From Betaproteobacteria bacterium (GTDB lineage: Bacteria > Pseudomonadota > Gammaproteobacteria > Burkholderiales > SG8-39): DNA of 6,833 nt. The position numbers and the translations under genes were made by a program. The notes under the pieces were generated by a model. The model had not been told where the DNA came from. It did no database searches and saw only the letters and a program-made list of their open reading frames with translations. The number at the start of each line of letters is the position of its first letter. Within the stretch, counting starts at the first letter, position 1. The stretch lies in assembly GCA_019237595.1 (NCBI GenBank), contig JAFAGU010000167.1, forward strand, positions 1 to 6,833, given 5' to 3'. Shown here in pieces: positions 4,972 through 6,833 of the stretch.

Positions 4972-6100
4972 TAAGACCGAGTTTGAGGTCGAAGGCGCGC
5001 TCGACGAGCCAGATGCCGGCGACGAGCGCGATTACCGCCGAGCCGCCGACGAAAACTAGGCGTCGGTAGGCCCAGGTGCGCCGCAGGGCGTACGCGGGCG
5101 GGAGGAACACGCAAATGATGGCGAGTTGACCTAGCTCAACACCGACGTTGAAACCCACCAGGGCGAGGAGGAGCGCGTTGCGCGGCAGCCCGAGGTCCGC
5201 AAGCACGCTCGCAAAGCCGAAGCCGTGGATCAAGCCGAAGCCGAACGCCACCGCCCAGCGCCGCTCGTGGACGAGCGGCCAGATGTTGTTCAGGGCCGCC
5301 AGCACCACCGAGAGCGCGATCGTCGATTCGACCAGCCGCGAGGGGAGCTGGATGATCGAGAGCGCAGCGAGCGAAAGCGTGATGGAGTGCGCCACGGTGA
5401 ACGAGGTCGCGACGCGGAACACGTCCCAGAACGTGTCGCGCAGGCGCTCGCCCGGCACCCATCGGTTCTCGCGCCTGGAAAGCACGAACACCGACGGCAG
5501 GAGCAGCGAGACGAGGAAGAGGATGTGGTCGAAGCCGATCCAGATGTGCCAGATCCCCTCGCGCACGTAGTCCGCGAACTGCCCGAGCTTCGAGCGGCCT
5601 TCGGCGCTGACCTCGAGGCGCGGACGATCCGGCGAAAGGATGCCGGTCGTCGAATCGGCCCCGCGCTCGACCCGCAGCAGCCCGCGGTGCGTCGGGTCGA
5701 GGTCGAAGAACAGGCTGTATTCGACCGAGACGCTGCGGTAGTCGCCGGCGCCGCACGACGCGTCGAAGCGCAGGACCGCATAGGCGCCATCGGTGTGGTC
5801 GTCGACGAGGTGCCCGCGCGGCTCGAGCCGGCAGGGACGGCCGTCCGCGCGGAGCGCGAGGCGGGCGAACGCGTACGCATCCACCTCGCCCTGCTTCGCC
5901 TTCAGCTCGCCCCAGGTGATGGCGCCGTCGCCATCCGCATCGAGGCCGATCGCGTACTCGAGGTCTCGCAGCGCGATGTCCCATTGCCCGCGCAGCGTGT
6001 GGCCGTCGGCGTAGAGCGTGAGATAGCTGTCGCTCGGCTTGTGCGCCTGCGCGCCGGCGCACGCGAAGAAGAGCGCGAGGACGAGAAGCGCGCGCTTCAT
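4967..6100 (-). CDS. HupE/UreJ-family membrane protein with periplasmic EF-hand domain
   Basis: A 377-residue protein. The signal peptide is about residues 1-19 (MKRALLVLALFFACAGAQA). A periplasmic domain of about 155 residues follows, with a textbook EF-hand calcium loop DADGDGAITWGE (54-65) and two cysteines (C90, C116) that could form a disulfide. The C-terminal half (about 181-370) is a multi-span membrane domain with roughly six or seven segments. It carries H185-X5-D191-H192, the HX5DH signature of HupE nickel permeases, then TSFTVAHS (H238), GLIHGFGFA (H292) and NVGVELGQ. HupE/UreJ proteins are associated with nickel (or cobalt) uptake for hydrogenase and urease, but the long periplasmic form is less characterised, so the substrate is not certain. 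The ATG overlaps the stop of the upstream TPR gene (ATGA) and no strong ribosome binding site is seen, suggesting coupled translation. Confidence 0.9.
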   Translation of the reverse strand: MKRALLVLALFFACAGAQAHKPSDSYLTLYADGHTLRGQWDIALRDLEYAIGLDADGDGAITWGELKAKQGEVDAYAFARLALRADGRPCRLEPRGHLVDDHTDGAYAVLRFDASCGAGDYRSVSVEYSLFFDLDPTHRGLLRVERGADSTTGILSPDRPRLEVSAEGRSKLGQFADYVREGIWHIWIGFDHILFLVSLLLPSVFVLSRRENRWVPGERLRDTFWDVFRVATSFTVAHSITLSLAALSIIQLPSRLVESTIALSVVLAALNNIWPLVHERRWAVAFGFGLIHGFGFASVLADLGLPRNALLLALVGFNVGVELGQLAIICVFLPPAYALRRTWAYRRLVFVGGSAVIALVAGIWLVERAFDLKLGLI

Positions 6101-6833
6101 CGCATTGACGTGGCGACGCGCTGCATCGTCGCGCTCTCGAACCGGCTCTCCTGCAGCCACTTCAGCACGGGTTCGGCGGCAGCGCCATCCTTCGCCGCGG
6201 CCGCGGCCTCGAGCACCACGAGGGCGTCGCGAGGCTCGCGCTGGTCCTTCCAGTTCTCGAGGCCGACCGCGAGCGCGCGCTTCGCGTCGCCCTTGAGGTC
6301 CAGCAGATAGCGCGCTTCCTCGCCCATGTGCAGGCGCTCGCCGCGCAAGGTCGCCGCCGCAAACCGGTCGCCGAGCGCCTGGACGTGCGCCGCAGCCTCC
6401 GGCAGCGCGAGCTTCTTTTCCGCGAGAGCGAGCCGAAGGAGCAGCGTGTCGGACCGCGTCCAGCCCTTCAGCATCTGGACGACGTCGCGCGGCCGTCCTT
6501 GATCGAGGAGGAAGTCCGCGTACGCCGCGAGGAGAAAATTGTCGTCCTGACCGAGCGCGAGCGCGCTCTTGAAATGCCGCTCGGCCGCCGCTGGATCGCC
6601 GAGGCGCCACGCCATCTCGCCCAGGCGCGTGAGGACCCAGAGCTTCTCGCCCGCCGCAACGTCGGGGTTCGCCCCCAGGGCCCTCGAAAGCTCTGCATAG
6701 GCGGGCGCCAGTTTTCCGGTCGTGGCATCGACGTAGTCGCGGCATGCGATCGCATAGAGATCATCGGCTTCGACCGGAAGAGCCGCGCATTCGCGGGTTG
6801 CGGCCGCATAGTCGGCCCGAACCATGAAGAGCG
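6097..6833 (-). CDS. TPR (tetratricopeptide repeat) protein, 5' end outside the window
   Basis: The reading frame is open to the window edge. An in-frame ATG at 6825 would give 242 residues, but no ribosome binding site precedes it and the frame continues upstream as ...LFMVRADY, so the true N-terminus is probably beyond the window. The visible part is Ala/Leu-rich and helical. Residues numbered from that ATG show TPR-like repeats at about 61-94 (LGEMAWRLGDPAAAERHFKS) and 95-128 (AAYADFLLDQGRPRDVV), and a weaker one at about 167-200 (ARYLLDLKGDAKRAL). TPR arrays are protein-binding scaffolds; no enzyme motif is visible. It overlaps the HupE-like gene by ATGA, so the two are probably made together, and the TPR part may assemble or sense with the membrane protein. 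The ligand is unknown. Confidence 0.85.
   Translation of the reverse strand, partial: LFMVRADYAAATRECAALPVEADDLYAIACRDYVDATTGKLAPAYAELSRALGANPDVAAGEKLWVLTRLGEMAWRLGDPAAAERHFKSALALGQDDNFLLAAYADFLLDQGRPRDVVQMLKGWTRSDTLLLRLALAEKKLALPEAAAHVQALGDRFAAATLRGERLHMGEEARYLLDLKGDAKRALAVGLENWKDQREPRDALVVLEAAAAAKDGAAAEPVLKWLQESRFESATMQRVATSMR

Noticed and set aside
3681..5069. Plus-strand open frame (462 codons) opposite icd
   Set aside because: Antisense shadow of icd with low-complexity Asp/Leu/Val/Arg-rich translation. It starts inside the csp/icd terminator and has no ribosome binding site.
4956..5114. 53-codon N-terminal extension of Icd
   Set aside because: Arg-rich out-of-frame shadow of the HupE-like gene; family alignment starts at MAYKHIKIPS.
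5225..6310. Plus-strand open frame (361 codons) opposite the HupE-like and TPR genes
   Set aside because: Arg/Glu/Ala-rich shadow crossing two real genes; no motifs.
6101..6745. Long N-terminal extension of the HupE-like protein (215 codons)
   Set aside because: It lies out of frame over the TPR gene and would bury the signal peptide that begins at MKRALLVL.
1..6833. tRNA, rRNA, CRISPR, insertion sequence or prophage signals
   Set aside because: Nothing resembling tRNA or rRNA, regularly spaced repeats, transposase or integrase was seen; composition and gene order look like ordinary chromosomal core.

Overview
The window is high-GC chromosomal DNA whose gene content and order fit a betaproteobacterium (Burkholderiales/Nitrosomonadales type). 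This assignment is an inference from synteny and protein similarity recalled from memory, since no search was possible. A csp gene is divergent from clpS-clpA, as with cspD/clpS-clpA in Escherichia coli. An NADP-type icd is convergent with csp. All genes except csp lie on the minus strand.

Layout from left to right. Positions 1-44 hold the first 14 codons of a gene with a twin-arginine signal peptide, probably the flavoprotein subunit of a flavocytochrome c-type sulfide dehydrogenase. It overlaps by ATGA the stop of a small secreted monohaem cytochrome c (41-343). Next, read leftward on the minus strand, come a strong intrinsic terminator (357-383), clpA (402-2663) and clpS (2710-3015). The 412-nt divergent region 3016-3427 carries candidate promoters for clpS and csp, a GC-rich hairpin and a long G-rich csp leader. 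csp (3428-3634, plus strand) and icd (3699-4955, minus strand) converge on a bidirectional terminator. The core of this terminator is identical to the one after clpA. Upstream of icd on the same strand are a HupE/UreJ-family membrane protein with a periplasmic EF-hand (4967-6100) and the 3' part of a TPR protein (6097-6833, running off the window). Those two overlap by ATGA, and only 11 nt separate the HupE-like gene from icd.

Functionally, ClpS and ClpA form the N-degron recognition and unfolding arm of the ClpAP protease. The cold-shock protein opposite them is an RNA/DNA-binding chaperone or stationary-phase factor. Icd is the NADP-linked TCA enzyme, with the AceK-type regulatory serine conserved. 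The TPR/HupE pair looks like a metal-transport or envelope module transcribed into icd. The cytochrome/flavoprotein pair suggests sulfide oxidation.

Most of the window is conserved housekeeping sequence, and I do not see a clearly new system. The points most worth a second look are the twin identical terminators, the cytochrome gene packed directly against the clpA terminator, the EF-hand plus HX5DH architecture of the HupE-like protein, the G-rich csp leader, and the icd -10 box that contains the stop codon of the upstream gene.
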